Of a stretch of DNA of 34,592 nucleotides, positions 1 through 10,830 are shown one piece after another. Position numbers and translations under genes: made by a program. This DNA comes from Chlamydomonas sphaeroides (Eukaryota > Chlorophyta > Chlorophyceae > Chlamydomonadales > Chlamydomonadaceae). The DNA is taken from the NCBI GenBank assembly GCA_001662425.1, contig BDDC01001058.1:1-34592 (forward strand), read 5' to 3'. The notes beneath the pieces were generated by a model, which saw nothing but the letters and a program-made list of their open reading frames with translations, made no database searches and was not told the origin of the DNA. How positions within the stretch are numbered: the stretch's first letter is position 1; every line of letters starts with the position of its first letter.

Positions 1-543
1 CACCTGGCAGAGAAGTTGCATGTGGAGGTGGCGGGGTCGCGTATGTCCTGGCCGGGGGAGTCGAACCCCGGGTAGAACACCCAGCCGGGGAGACCGGGCG
101 GCCGAACTGCGATACGAGGGGGGCGGCAAGGGCCCGCATGAGAGCACGCATGAGAGAACTTGCTGGCGCTGGGTTTTCCATACGCGCAGCCAGTTGGGGC
201 GGCCCGGCCCGCGTTGAATCACCATCAGCCACCAACGAACCTGGCGGCGGCACGATGTCTGCCTCGGCATCGCGCTCGGCCGGCGGCTGCGGGGGAACGG
301 CGATGCCCCTGGCCTTGACCTCGCTCTCCCGCACATACAGTCCGCTACCGGGACGATAGCCAAAGTACGACCAACTGCGGCGAGGCAGAAGCGTGGTCTT
401 GACCCAGCCTGCGGAATGTGGTTGAGCGGCACGATGGCCGAGTGGCGAGCAGCGGGATGCTGACGTGAGCACGGTATGAGACGTCGCTCGCCGACATGCA
501 TCCAGATAGCATATATCATCATGTCGCCTTGTCGCACATAAAG
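1..543. other. Left-edge region without a recognisable gene
   Basis: No open frame here resembles a known protein family. The short open frames on both strands are arginine/glycine/proline-rich, as expected by chance in GC-rich DNA. The only recognisable motif is an RNA polymerase III B-box-like element at 57-67, listed separately. The segment may be the downstream flank of the minus-strand F-box-like remnant that ends at 544. Confidence 0.5.
57..67 (-). promoter_or_regulatory. B-box-like (tRNA T-loop) motif
   Basis: The minus strand reads GGTTCGACTCC, which matches the pol III internal B box and a tRNA T-loop, with flanking bases able to form a short GC stem. No A box, anticodon arm or pairable acceptor stem is visible at tRNA spacing, so this is not a tRNA gene. 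It could be a tRNA-derived SINE fragment or a chance match. Confidence 0.25.
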
Positions 544-1075
544 TCACCCACCCAGAGTGTTGAATGCCACGGCGCCCTTCTGGTCCGCCATAGCCGCCAT
601 GGCCTCCAGGCGGACACCGTCAGGGCCGGGTGGCAGGTAGCCGTAGGGTTCAGCACAGTCGCCGCCAGGTGAGTCGAGCTGCTCGAAGAATACCCACCCG
701 TGTAGGTGAAGGGGAATCACCCCATAAAGAGCTGCAGCTCGTGGGCGCAGGAGGGCACAGGTGGGAGCAGGGGCAGTGTGTACCGGGCCCAAACGAGCCC
801 ATCGCAGCAGCATCCTGTGAAGCCCTCATACACACCGAAAGGCTCCTTTCCATAACGCTGCTCGTTAAGGCGCTGCCAAGTGCGTGGGTCCGTCGCGCCA
901 TGCACGGCCATGTGGGTCCGTCGCGCCATGCACGGTTCGTAGCCCCCAGCGATGCAACGCTGCGAGCCTCAACCAACGCAAGCCGTAGACACACCTCTTC
1001 TGCAACCTCAGGCGGCAAGTTTCCGAAATCGCTCGGGAGCTCTATCGCCGTTGCTCGGCTCGTTGCGAGCCACAT
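544..1075 (-). pseudogene. F-box-like protein remnant, frame-disrupted
   Basis: The upstream frame (about 1020-915) carries an F-box-like stretch, LPPEVAEEVCLRLALVEARS, followed by a conserved-looking TNRAW. The expected continuation of an F-box, DPRTWQRLNEQRYGK, lies in a different frame near 893-848. The C-terminal part sits in a third frame (about 699-544, stop at 544) and contains WVFFEQLDSPGGDC and AVAFNTLGG, which resemble a repeat I associate with volvocine multi-copy proteins; I am less sure of that match. F-box proteins are substrate adaptors of SCF ubiquitin ligases. A 28-bp tandem duplication (884-939) lies exactly between the first two frames. No good splice sites were found that join the three frames, so a broken gene is the best reading, but introns cannot be excluded. 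Confidence 0.45.
884..939. repeat. 28-bp tandem duplication inside the F-box remnant
   Basis: A 24-base core beginning gtgggtccgtcgcgccatgc occurs at 884 and again at 912, a period of 28 bp. The length is not a multiple of three, so it changes the reading frame of the F-box-like remnant that it interrupts. Confidence 0.85.
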
Positions 1076-3192
1076 GCTCGTCTCGCTAAATTTGATGCTC
1101 TCGTATTGTCATAGTATGCCTTCTGCTTGGCAGTGCCACAAAATTTGGGCATGTACCATGCCCCGGACCATGCTGCGCGTGCTAGGCCTGATAAGACACA
1201 AGAGCCGACATAGCTCACAGGCCTGTCTCCGCGCCTGGCCGCTAACAGGGAGTGTCAACTTTTTCACAGCTGATATTCGCAGCCCCTTACCAGCCAACCC
1301 GGGAATCCCCGCACAATTTCTACTGTTGTCACCAGCTGCCTGGAGCAGGGGAGACTCCCCTGGCCTGGAGCAGCATGTTCACCCCCGGCAGCCGCAAGTT
1401 GTACTGGCCTGCCGTTAGACGGAACCCGGAGCGATCATGGTCAGGAGGGGCTATGTCTAAGATTTTGACCGCTGAGCTGGGTTCGTCCTACACACCAGGG
1501 CAGCAACGGACGGCTTGGTCTATCTGCACTGCGCCGCTTCTGCACCATCCAACGCACACAAACAAGGCACGTTGAAGTCAACCCGATTGCCGCATACCGG
1601 CATCACCGGCCTCCTCATCCTCGTCAGCACCGCTCCCCGACACCGGCTAGGGCGCAACGCCATCCCTGCTGCTGGACTTGCACGAGCCGCACCCGTCTGA
1701 ACACACTGTGCCGCGTGTGTGGGTCTTATCTACTGAAAACCTGAACACACGCCCCCAGATGTCGCCCATGCACGCGAGCACCCATGCCAGCTGCTAGCAG
1801 GTGCTTGCCCAGGCGCCTCTGTCCACCGCCTGCAGCCACCAGCCCTTGCATCTGGTAAATTACGGTATCGTTACGTCGACGAGTCCAAGTCGGTGCACTC
1901 CATCGACACTATCAACCAAGATGCGAGGGCTGGGCTCTGCAGCTCGGCCCCTACCGCTCCGCTGGCGCTGGCTGAATGGTGGTCATGGCCGCAGGACGAG
2001 GCGGCTGCGTCCCGCAGGTCCCGGCTCGCGACCGCCTTGCCGGTGGTAGCCTCTTCCGTTCGCCATGCAGCGATCTCAGGTGGCGACCGTAGGTGCTGGT
2101 GGCCATCTAAGTTTGTATGTGGGGAGGTGAGCACGGCGGTGCGGAGCGGAGCAGGCAGAGGGCATGTGGGTCAGGCCAGCATGAGCAGTCATGGGGCATG
2201 TGGGTTAGCCAGCAGCGCCCGCTGCTGCCGCCGGCGGAGCTGCACAGCGCGGCCGCAAAGCCGGGCCAGCGTGGAGCAGAGCCAACGGCGGGCGCGCTAC
2301 CACGGCCGTTAGCTGCCAGTGCTGGCGTGCTTGCGCCTCCCCCCATTCAGGCAGCGCCGACAGCGGCCTCGGCCTCACCTAAACCCAGGCTAAACCACGG
2401 GCGAGCCGTCACCGGTAGCGCCAGCGGACCGGTCGGGAGCTGCAAGTGGGAGGGCAGCAAGCGGGCGGGCGAAGCACCTCGCCCAGGCGAAACGGCATTT
2501 GCGCCGCACGGGGACAGCGGGGCTCTGCACAAGCGCCTCTGCCCCAGCCGAAGGCACCCAACCAACTCGCGAACCCCCCCCCCGCTGTGCGCACCTGCCG
2601 CCGCCATCTGCCATGCCTCCCCAGGGCCGCGGTGTTGCGGCCCATCATAGTGCCCCAGCAGCAGACGAGCGGCCATCGCCGCGCCGCCATCTCCCCTGCC
2701 GCCAGCCGCTCCTCTGCTGCCCGCATGAACTGCTGCTGGGGCACTACAGCCCACAGTCCGCACGCCGCAGCCCCGGGCTCGCGTGCCCGGCGCCTGCAAA
2801 CCCAGCGCCAGTGCATGGCCACCGCGGCGTCGCCCACTGCGGGCGCTGCCGTCGGCGCATAACAGCCGCCGACGCGCTACGTACGCGGCAGTAGACCCGG
2901 CGCCGGCAACTCCACCGGGCGCTCCAATGCAAGCAGCGCGGCCATAGCGGCGCCACAGCAGCGCGGCCACAGCAGCGCGGCCACAGCACGCCAAGCCGTG
3001 GCGCCGCACCCCCTTTGTGCCGCCGCCATTGGCCCGTCGCCGGCAGCGGACTGACGGCCGCCGCCACCGGCTAGACGCCGAGGCCGCAGCGGCCTGGCGC
3101 GCTGCCGCCGCCAAGTGGCCGCCGAGCCGCACCGCTCCCAGGAGCGCCGGCCCCCCGCTGGCTCCGGCAGGCGGGCAGGCATGTCCCGCACG
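1076..3192. other. Intergenic, GC-rich low-complexity region
   Basis: No family is recognisable in either strand. From about 2350 to 3190 the DNA is very GC-rich with long overlapping open frames of alanine, arginine and glycine in several phases, which is typical of non-coding GC-rich DNA. Short direct repeats of a ccacagcagcgcgg unit occur near 2950-2985. The segment lies downstream of the minus-strand B3-like gene ending at 3193 and probably includes its 3' UTR, but no TGTAA-type signal was found on that strand. Confidence 0.5.
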
Positions 3193-5655
3193 TCAGCCCT
3201 GAGGCGCGACGCGCCGGCTGGCAACACCTGCCGCCTGCGCCCCCAGGCCCCAGTCCCCACCTGTCTCGCCCCCAGACACGCATCCAGGCTGTAGCGTCGC
3301 GGTGTCCGGCAGCAAAAGCGGCTGCGGCTGCTTGACGCTTGACCCGCCGGCTGCGGCTCCGGCGGCAGCCGCTGAAGCAGCTGCCTGCGGACAGGAGCGG
3401 CTGGCCGGCAGCTGCTCCGGGCTGGGTGGCTTGGCGCTCTGGGGCCTCCGGCCAATGCCCTGGCCGCACGCCAGGCCATCGCCCTCCTCGTCCTCGCCTT
3501 CATCCTCCGGCTCCTCCGCGTCGCTGCCGCTGCTGCAAGCCTTCGAGCCGCCGTTGCTGGCGCGGCCACAGTCGTCCTGACGCAGAAGCTGCAGCGCGAT
3601 GGCTACGCCGCGGCCTTCAACCGGTGCCGCGTCCGGCACTGCCGCCAGGAGCAGGCGGTCGCCCGCCTGGGCGCCGCGAGCGCGCAGCCAAGAGTGCAGG
3701 CCGGACAGCAGCCAGTGCGGCGCATATGTGCCGCTTCGCGAGCACGACCGAAACAACGCTCCGGCGAGGAGGTCTGACTCGGCGTGTGGGTCGCGGTGGG
3801 AGGCCCGCACGGGTAGCAACTCGCCGGCTGGCAGCCCCGTCCGCATCAACTCCTGGCCCAGCAATGTCTCAACGATGGCATGCCGCACATGGCTGACGCC
3901 GTTGCGGAGGACGCTGTCGGTCAGATGTACGGCGGGGCAGCCTGCGGCCTCGCCTGTCGGCTCCACTACCACCCGGCCGTCGGGCAGCACCGACAGCCGC
4001 AGCTGGTCGCCGCGCCGCAGCCCCAGGTCCCGGGCTAGGCCGGTGAATCCTGCCAGTCCAAAGCTGCCACGACTGCCGCTGCGCAGGGTCACCGCATACG
4101 GCCGAAGTTGGTTGGGCGCTACTGCTCCGGCCCCTTGCCGCGCGTGCAGCACCACGGGCTGCTTGGTGCGATCGCTGGCGAAGAAGGCTGCAAGTTGCTG
4201 CGGCCAGGCGGCGCGGACGGCCGCAGCGCCAGCGCATATGCCTTTGTGACCGAGCCTCAGGAAGAGGCCTTGCCCGTCACGGCCAGCCTGCCGAGCTGTG
4301 GAGCCGGCGTGCTGGTGCGCCCCTGGCAGATGACGCAAGCAGACCTCTCGCACGCCGCCCTCCGCATCGCTGCGCTCCTTGTCTTCGCCGCTGCCGCTGC
4401 CCGCCTCCGCGCCGCCATCGCCGCTTCCACCGCTGCTTAGCTCAGCCCTCGGCGCGGCCGCCCCGCCCTGCTGGCCTGCCTCCAGCAGCGTGCCGGCGCC
4501 GGGGCCGCTCCCGCGATCGCGGCTCCGCAACAGCTGCACGGTGACGGCCGCACCAGGGGCAGGTGGCACCTGCCTCTGCCCCTGCTCCTGTCCCTGCTCC
4601 TGCTCCGTTAGAGGTGCGCCTCGCATCGCCGCCAGGCGTAGGCGGTCGCCGGGCTGGGCACCGCAGGCTCGCAGCCAGGGGACTAAGCCAGTGAGCTTCC
4701 ATCACGGGAGGCCATTGCTGCGGGTCGGAGCCTGAGACCGAATCGAGGCGCAAGCCAGCAGCGTCGCTGTGGCGGCGGGCTCGCCCTCTACAGGCCGCAG
4801 CGTAATGCCCTGGCCCTCCGGCAGCCCCGCCTGCCTCAGCTGCCGGCCCAGCAGCAGCTCGACTGTCCCACCGGCCACTTTGACGTCCTGTCCGCGGCTC
4901 TGACGTTTCGTCAGGACGAGGGTGTCTCGCGCGGAGATTGACGCGTGCTGAGCGACCACCCGGCCATCTGACAGCAGAGACAGCCGTAGCGTCGAGCCGA
5001 GCGACAGCCCCAGGTCGTTGGCCAGGCACGTGCCGCCGGACAGCATGAAACTGTGTTTCTTGGCGACTAGCGACAGGTCGTAGGGCCGCAGCGCCTCATG
5101 GCTGCCGCCCGCGGGCCGCGCGTGCAGCACCACGGGCTGCTCAACGCCACCGCTGGCATGGAATACGGCAAGTTGCTGCGGGAAGGCGGCGCGGATGGCC
5201 GCAGCGCCGGAGAGGCAGCCGGGTGTCAGCAGGCGCACAACGAGCGCCTCGTCGGCGGGGCTCTGCTGCCTTGCGGCGGCGCCATGGGGTGCTGGGCGTG
5301 GACCGGGAGGGAGCGCGCCGCGGTTGGCAGAAACGTACAAGGCACCCAGTCGGAAGAGAGTGAGCCACGCCGACGCCGACGCCAGGATGGAGCTGGGTGG
5401 GGGCGCGGGGTCTGCGCCGGCAGCCTGCTGCGGCTGGTGCTGCTGGTGCTGCTGAGGATGAGGATGCCGAGGATCAGGGGACGCTGCAGCCGTGGCGTGC
5501 AGGCCGGCTGGTCTGGGGGCAGGCGCCTGTGGCGAGCTGCAGGGCCCATGCAGCGGCCCGCGCTGCGGCTGAGGGCCATCGACGGCCGGCCGCGCCTGTG
5601 CCGGCTCGGCGCCCAGCTGAGCAGCCTCAGCAGGTGTCACCTCATATGCATTCAT
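3193..5655 (-). CDS. Two-unit B3-like domain protein, interrupted by one in-frame TGA
   Basis: From ATG at 5655 to the stop at 3193 one frame runs for 821 codons, broken only by TGA at 4702-4704. A TAG directly precedes the ATG. After a Pro/Gln/His-rich N terminus (residues 1-134), unit 1 starts near residue 135 with AAAIRAAFPQQL, VVLHAR, LRPYDLSL and LANDLGLSLGSTLRLSLL. Unit 2 repeats this with AAAVRAAWPQQLAAF, VVLHARQ and LARDLGLRRGDQLRLSVLPD. Each unit has a second half ending in a related motif: WLRACGAQPGDRLRLAA in unit 1 and WLRARGAQAGDRLLLAA in unit 2. The strand pattern and the L..GD.L.L ending resemble the plant B3 DNA-binding fold. That assignment, and therefore a role in transcription, is inference. 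The C terminus has an acidic EEPEDEGEDEEGD stretch. The gene is intronless. It may be a pseudogene with one nonsense mutation or two separate genes. Confidence 0.6.
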
Positions 5656-7229
5656 CTACGCCAGCGCGCTCCTGTGAAAGATGCATGATAAGGTTGCCGG
5701 TGAAGGTTTCCGCCTGGCACGAGATAGCTGCATCCGCCCAGATGCATCAGTGCAGGGTGTCCCAGATTCAGGATAGGTCTCTGCATACCTGGCAAGACCC
5801 AGGCATTTTGCCATATTGCGCAGACTTAAGCAATAAGGGCTGCCTTGTTTCCCTGCTGACTGTTCTAATACCTCCTCATGCAGACAGTGCGCTAATGAGT
5901 TGGGCTGCTGGTGTCCCTGCCATCTGGTAAATGCAGCTACTTGGAAGCGCGTCGTGCAAGGGGTGCGCGACCAAGGCAAACCAGCGACCAACAACTTATC
6001 GGACAGGTCCGAGCCTCTATTATAAGGTAGCGACTTGGTCATGCAATCCAGTAAGTATTGATTTGGCGGTGCGCCTTCCACACGAAACACAAGCTTCCCC
6101 CCTGCTTGTACCACCGTCCACATGGGCATGTGCCGTACAGAAGGCCCACATATGTACAGTTATCCGTCGCTACGGAGGGGATTCATTTTATAAGGCGAGA
6201 GCTCTCCCCAAGCGGACATAGTAGCTGCGGCAAGAACACAACGTTGTGCGGCTGCAAGGCTGCTGCCCGCTGCATCTTCGGCCGGCTTGGCGGCAGCTGC
6301 ATCCCACGCACTGCGGCCAGCCCCTAGCCTGGCGTGAGCCCTAGCCCGGCCCGGCAAAGCGGCCACCTGACCGCATTGGCATCTGACCACGAAGCTGGAC
6401 ATCGCCCGTCGTCGGCACGGCTCAAGACCGAAACACATGCCCTCCGCCTGCTACTGGTGGCCTCAGACAACCTCCTTGCTCGCGTGTCACGACACACTGC
6501 CATGCCTTGCTGCGGACACGCTATGTCACGACAAGCGCACCGCATAACCCGCACCCAAGCTCGCCTGCAGCACCACAGCAGCCGCGGAAGGGCCACCGCT
6601 GCAGCCGCTTTCCGCAAACCGATACGACGCCTGGCAGCACCACGGTACCGGAAACATAGTGCAAGGTAACCAAGCATGTGTCCTCGATCTGGGTCTGCTG
6701 GCCGCCCCCCGACCGCCCCCTCTATCAGCGCCATACGTGACGTAATTCGTCTGGGATGCGACCCCTGGCCCTTTCACCCGGGCATGGCCGGGACACGCTG
6801 GCGTGCAAAGAACGGCTGGCACCCCGCCCATCGGCCTCTAGCTAGCACAAGCGTGCGGCCTAGCTATCGCAGCAGCAGCCAGCTAGGCGCATCCAGGATG
6901 CAGGGCTCAGCACCGCTACGCTTCGTCTTGGCGCCGCAAGCTGAGGCTGAGCTCATCGGCCGCTTGCCGCGGCCTCCGCCCCCGCTGTCGCCGCCACACC
7001 GCCGCCCGGCCCGGCGGTGGCGGTGGCGGCGCTGCCAGCGGAGGGCGCCCCCCGGGCCCCGCCGTCAGAGCTCGGGCGACCGCGCTTGCCGCGGCCGCGG
7101 CCGTGGCCGCCGCCCGGACCTGGCCCTTCGCCGCGGCCATCACCCCCCAGTCGCCGGCCCCAGCCGGCGTTGGGCGCCGCAGGGCAGGCGGCCTGCCACC
7201 GTGGCAAGGCCTACAGTGACGGCCGTTGG
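5656..7229. other. Upstream flank of the B3-like gene; no gene recognised
   Basis: Open frames here show no recognisable family. From about 5656 to 6200 the GC content drops visibly compared with the flanking genes, which fits a 5' UTR or promoter of the minus-strand gene starting at 5655. From about 6910 to 7225 the sequence is again GC-rich low complexity, downstream of the damaged B3-like copy at 7230-9186. Confidence 0.45.
6185..6192 (-). promoter_or_regulatory. TATA-like element, minus strand
   Basis: The minus strand reads TATAAAAT about 530 bases upstream of the ATG at 5655. It could be the core promoter of the B3-like gene if the 5' UTR is long. A second weaker TATA-like stretch lies near 6018-6027. 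There is no transcript evidence. Confidence 0.2.
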
Positions 7230-9186
7230 GCACGAACCGGCGGCGCCCGGCTCGCCCTGGGCTGCGGGCAGGGCCGCCAGACGCAGGCGGTCGGCATACG
7301 GTCAACCTAAAGACGCAGGGCCGGACAGAATGGCGGGACCTGCCCACAGGTAAGCACCATGCCTCACGCACCCCTGCCGCTGGACGTGTTTGGTGCGAGG
7401 GCCGCGAGGGCCACCGCGGGTGCTGACGGCAATGCGGGCAGCTCCCGGTCCACCGCCACGATCGCGCCAACGTCGCCCTGCAGCCAACAGGGCACGCAAG
7501 GGCGTAAGCAGTAAGCCGCGACCAAGGGTTGAGCTAAGGAAAAGTGAGCAAAGTCTTGGCTGCGTGGCGAGCGCGGGTGAAAGGTTGAATTGTATTGTCT
7601 CAACATGTGCCCCACAGCAGCCGAAGCCCGCTCTGGTGCTGTTGCTGCGGTGCATCTTGCGTAGCCTGGAGGTTGGTGTAGCCCCTGCGCAACATGAGCC
7701 CAGTGATGGGGCATTCGCTCTGTCCGGACGGCTCGGCCGGCGCGGCCAGCCCCGCTGCCGCCAACAACCGGCCATCGGGCAGCGGCGTCAGCTGCAGCCA
7801 AGCGCCGCGCTGGAGGCCCAGATCGCGCACCAGCTGAGAAGCGCCCGACAGCTGCAAGTCAAGTTGCTTTGGGCCGAGCCAACCAGGTGTACGTTGCAAG
7901 GCCGCAGCGCCGCGCTGCCGCCGCCATCGCCGCCGCCGCTGCCGTCGCGGCCCGCCGCCTGCACGTGCAATACCAGCGGCTGCTTTGTGCCGCCGCTGGC
8001 GGCCAGAGCCACGACCTGCTGTGGGAAGGCGGCCCGGATGGTGCTGGCGCCGGTGAGGTTATACATCGACAGCCGCGGGACAAGGGGCGCATGCGCAGCC
8101 GAGGTCGCATCAGCGGCAACCCATAGCGCCGGGGCCCCTGCGGCAGCAGCTGGCTCCGTGCCAGCAGCTGTCCTCTCTGCCACTGCCCGGCCGTCGGGCA
8201 GCTCCGACAGCCGCAGCCGGTCGCCGTGCTGAAGGCCCAGTTCCTTCGCCAGGCGAGCGCTGCCCCTCAGTTGCAGACATTTGTTGTATGTGCGGAGCGT
8301 CAGGCCGTAGGGCCGCAGCTGCTCTTCAGCGCCGTCAACGGCCTCGCGCGCGTGCAGCACCACGGGGCCGCTTGGCGCGACCGCTCGCCCTCAAGCCTGA
8401 CAGCTGCTGCGGAAAGGCCGCACGAATGGCGGCGGCGCCACCCAGATAACCACTGGCAACGCTTAAGAACAGCGGCCCTGCGTCCGCCGAGGCTGCAGCG
8501 GCTGCAGGGTTCCGGCCGGCTAGCGGCGCGCCAGGCAATGCCCCGCATACGTCGCTATTATTGCCGCCGCCGCCGCTGCCGCCGCAGTCGCTGCTGCTGC
8601 TCGCCCGGCGCGCACGCTTGCGGGCTCCTGACCCAGCCGCCGCTGCGTCGTCGCCCGCACTGCTGCGCCTCCGCCGTGGCTTCCAGGCGGCCTGGGGCAG
8701 GCTGGTGGCGAGGTCCGTTAAGAGGGCGGTGCGGCGACCGGCCTCAGGCGGCGGCCGGCGGCGCGTTGGTGCGTCCACCGCGCCGCTGGAGCCCGCTGGC
8801 CTGGCTGCCAGCGGGCTTTCCTCCACCCAGGCGAGGTGCCATTGCCGTGCACGCGATTGCCGTCTTCCGTGCTGTTCTCCGCACGGACTTCGCGAAGAAC
8901 AGCACACACACACACGAAGTCCGCCATGCACAGGGACTCCAGCCCTCACGGAGAACAGCACTCTCTGCAAGCGTTCTTCGCCATGACGACCACAGAAACT
9001 CCCGCCATATGCACCAGCGATCTCCCTACGGCTACGCAACAGGATATAACGGCGTACAGTGCACCAGGCCCCCGCCGCCATCCCCACAAGAGGGGCGCCC
9101 AGAGCGGCGATGCACCTCGGAGCGGACAGCGCGACGAGGATTGTGGGCCTGTGGGCCTGAGCCAGCAATGCAGAAGACGAGAGCAC
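7230..9186 (-). pseudogene. Second B3-like repeat gene, with two frameshifts and an in-frame stop
   Basis: The minus strand again encodes the B3-like units seen at 3193-5655. The first frame (9186 down to about 8368) holds two basic clusters, KPRRRR and RKRARR, that look like a bipartite nuclear localisation signal, then AAAIRAAFPQQL. The frame then shifts by one base at a CCCC run (8364-8367) and continues VVLHARE, LRPYGLTL and LAKELGLQHGDRLRLSELPD. A fourth N-type unit follows at once with STIRAAFPQQVVALAASGG. It shifts frame again near 7868-7873 and continues LVRDLGLQRGAWLQLTPLPD. A remnant of the second half (AILSGPASLG, a TGA, then YADRLRLAALPAA) lies at about 7340-7230. No introns explain the shifts, because no domain sequence is missing across them. 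A decayed paralogue is the likely reading; the products would be truncated. Confidence 0.6.
8869..8961. repeat. Inverted repeat with a 13-bp arm
   Basis: gtgctgttctccg at 8869-8881 is the reverse complement of the stretch at 8949-8961. Between the arms are a short palindrome, cttcgcgaag, a partial third copy of the arm (gaagaacagcac) and a short (ac)n run. The segment could form a hairpin or be a remnant of a small inverted-repeat element. It lies inside the upstream part of the damaged B3-like gene. Confidence 0.6.
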
Positions 9187-9647
9187 GCCCTCCGTCGCGA
9201 CGCAAGGGGCTGCGGGCCCTGCGGCGCTATGGCCCCCGGGCTGAGCCTCTCAGGCGCTCCCCAGGGCCCCGGACCGGCCCCGTCGCTGCCCTACCGCCTC
9301 AGCGGCTCGTCCTGCAGCGATGCGGAGGACACTGGCGGGGTCCTTCACGACGCCGTACCCGCCGTCCCAGCGACCAAGGAAGCCCGCCACACGCACCCTC
9401 GGAGGCAGCGGTCCGCGGTGTACAGCAGTCGCCTCATGTCCCGCGGCACCACCTCAGACAGCACCGGGTTTTTGCAGGCGGACGCAGGCCAGGACGTGAA
9501 CAGGCCTGATGGCGGGAGGGAGGCGAGCGGGTTTTTGTTTTAGAGGGGCCGAGTGGTGGGTGCGGGTGAGGAGAGGTAGGAGCAGGGAGGGGTAGCAGGC
9601 CTTGGGAGGCGAGGAGAAAGAGTGGACGCGCGCAGCATGCCTTTCCC
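9187..9647. other. Spacer between divergent gene remnants
   Basis: No recognisable coding sequence. It separates the minus-strand B3-like pseudogene from the plus-strand helicase/GIY-YIG remnant, so it would hold both 5' flanks. No convincing core promoter was identified. Confidence 0.4.
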
Positions 9648-10206
9648 TTGGCAGTGGCGTTCCGCGCTCCATACCAGCCACTGCAGAAGTCGGTGAGCCG
9701 GTCTGGGCCGCACTGCCCGGCAGCCGGCACCCACCCGCCGCCGGACACAACCTCCCGTCCCTCTGTCACCCTGAAGGAAAAAAGTCCGCCGAAGGCCGCA
9801 GGGTCGAAGCACCTGCTGTCGAACGGCACGGACTCGTACCTCCAGGAGTGCGTGCACCGCGGCTACATCTCGGGCGAGGAGAGCAGTGAGTCGCTCGTCA
9901 CCGAGTACCTAGCCAGCAACCTCCTTGCATCTGACCAGGCCCAGTCCGTGATGGATGCGCTGCTTTCAAAGAACCGCGTGCTTGGCGCCATGATGGCAAG
10001 CGCCGCTGACGCCCCCGCCTCCAACTCGGGCTCCGACCCGGGCACCAGGCCTGGCCCCTCGAATCGCCCAGCCGCCGCCGACCCACCTCGTGCTGCCCGG
10101 CGTGCCCGCCGCGCCCGCCAGGTCTTGGCTGATGCCCACAGCGATGATGCGGCCAACCACGGCGCAGCACAACACGCGCCAGGTGTCGACGTTGCCAACG
10201 AGTTCG

Positions 10207-10437
10207 CCCACGCACGTCGCCGCCCACCAGTGCTCGCCGGACCAGCAGGCCGTCCTCGACGCCCTCCTCCGCCCCAGCGCCTGCGGCCTGCACGTCATCA
10301 CGGGCGAGCCGGGCGCAGGCAAAACGTTCCTCAGCCAGCGCCTTGTGCACGAGCTCCGGCACAGCAACAAGAAGGTCCTGCTGTGCGCCTCCACGCGCCC
10401 GAGCCGGCATGACCACGTTACACGACGCATGGGATAA
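10207..10437 (+). other. SF1/PIF1-type helicase N-terminal motifs (Q, Walker A, Ia)
   Basis: The frame reads CSPDQQAVLDALL (Q-like motif), then HVITGEPGAGKTFLSQRLV with Walker A GEPGAGKT at 10303-10326, then KKVLLCAST. Directly after that, a change of frame gives AGMTTLHDA, which matches the PIF1 pattern of an ATG/AA loop followed by T-LH-A. The order and spacing fit PIF1/RecD-like superfamily 1 helicases rather than AAA+ proteins. The frame change lies between CAST and AGMTTLHDA. Confidence 0.7.
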
Positions 10438-10629
10438 CGCGGCACGTGAAAGGCCAACGCGCCTCAACGCGAGTAGCGTGCCTGCAACGCGCCCTTACGC
10501 GTGTCCCCGTCCCCATAGTGTGGGCGCTCCTGGCGCGCCGCCCACCTGCATCGTCGTGCGCATGGACACGTCAGGGAAGACTGCGCGTGCTGCAGTCGCA
10601 CTACACCCCGCCCATCACGCGCGACAGCA

Positions 10630-10830
10630 CGCACCAAGTACACCCGACGCACCTTTCCGCTCGCGCTAGCATACGCCGTCACCGGCCACCGCTGCCAGGG
10701 TGCCACATACAGGGGCGCCGCCTTCCTGCGCAGGTGCGCACGTTGCCACCCGGCCGTCTGCTGCGAAGCTGCGGTGCGGCCCCAGCGCACGCCCGCTGCC
10801 ACCCGGCCGACCTACATCACGTACGCCCGC
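10630..10830 (+). other. PIF1-type helicase C-terminal motif (V) and possible motif VI
   Basis: In one open frame, RRTFPLALAYAVTGHRCQGA matches the PIF1/Helitron helicase C-terminal signature, where a PL-LAYA-T-HK-QG pattern is typical. About 30 codons later TYITYARG resembles the final Y-A-SR motif. The conserved pattern in the expected order supports homology, but only about 190 nt separate it from motif Ia, so the Walker B to motif IV region is missing. Confidence 0.65.

Noticed and set aside
50..140. Possible tRNA gene around the T-loop-like motif
   Set aside because: No acceptor stem pairing, D-arm or anticodon arm at the right distance on either strand.
2347..3132. Long open frame on the minus strand (261 codons)
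   Set aside because: The predicted protein is almost only Ala, Arg and Gly and overlaps equally long frames in other phases; this is GC-rich background.
4702..4704. Selenocysteine codon at the in-frame TGA
   Set aside because: No redox motif or catalytic context surrounds it, and the equivalent position in unit 2 is an ordinary residue; a nonsense mutation is simpler.
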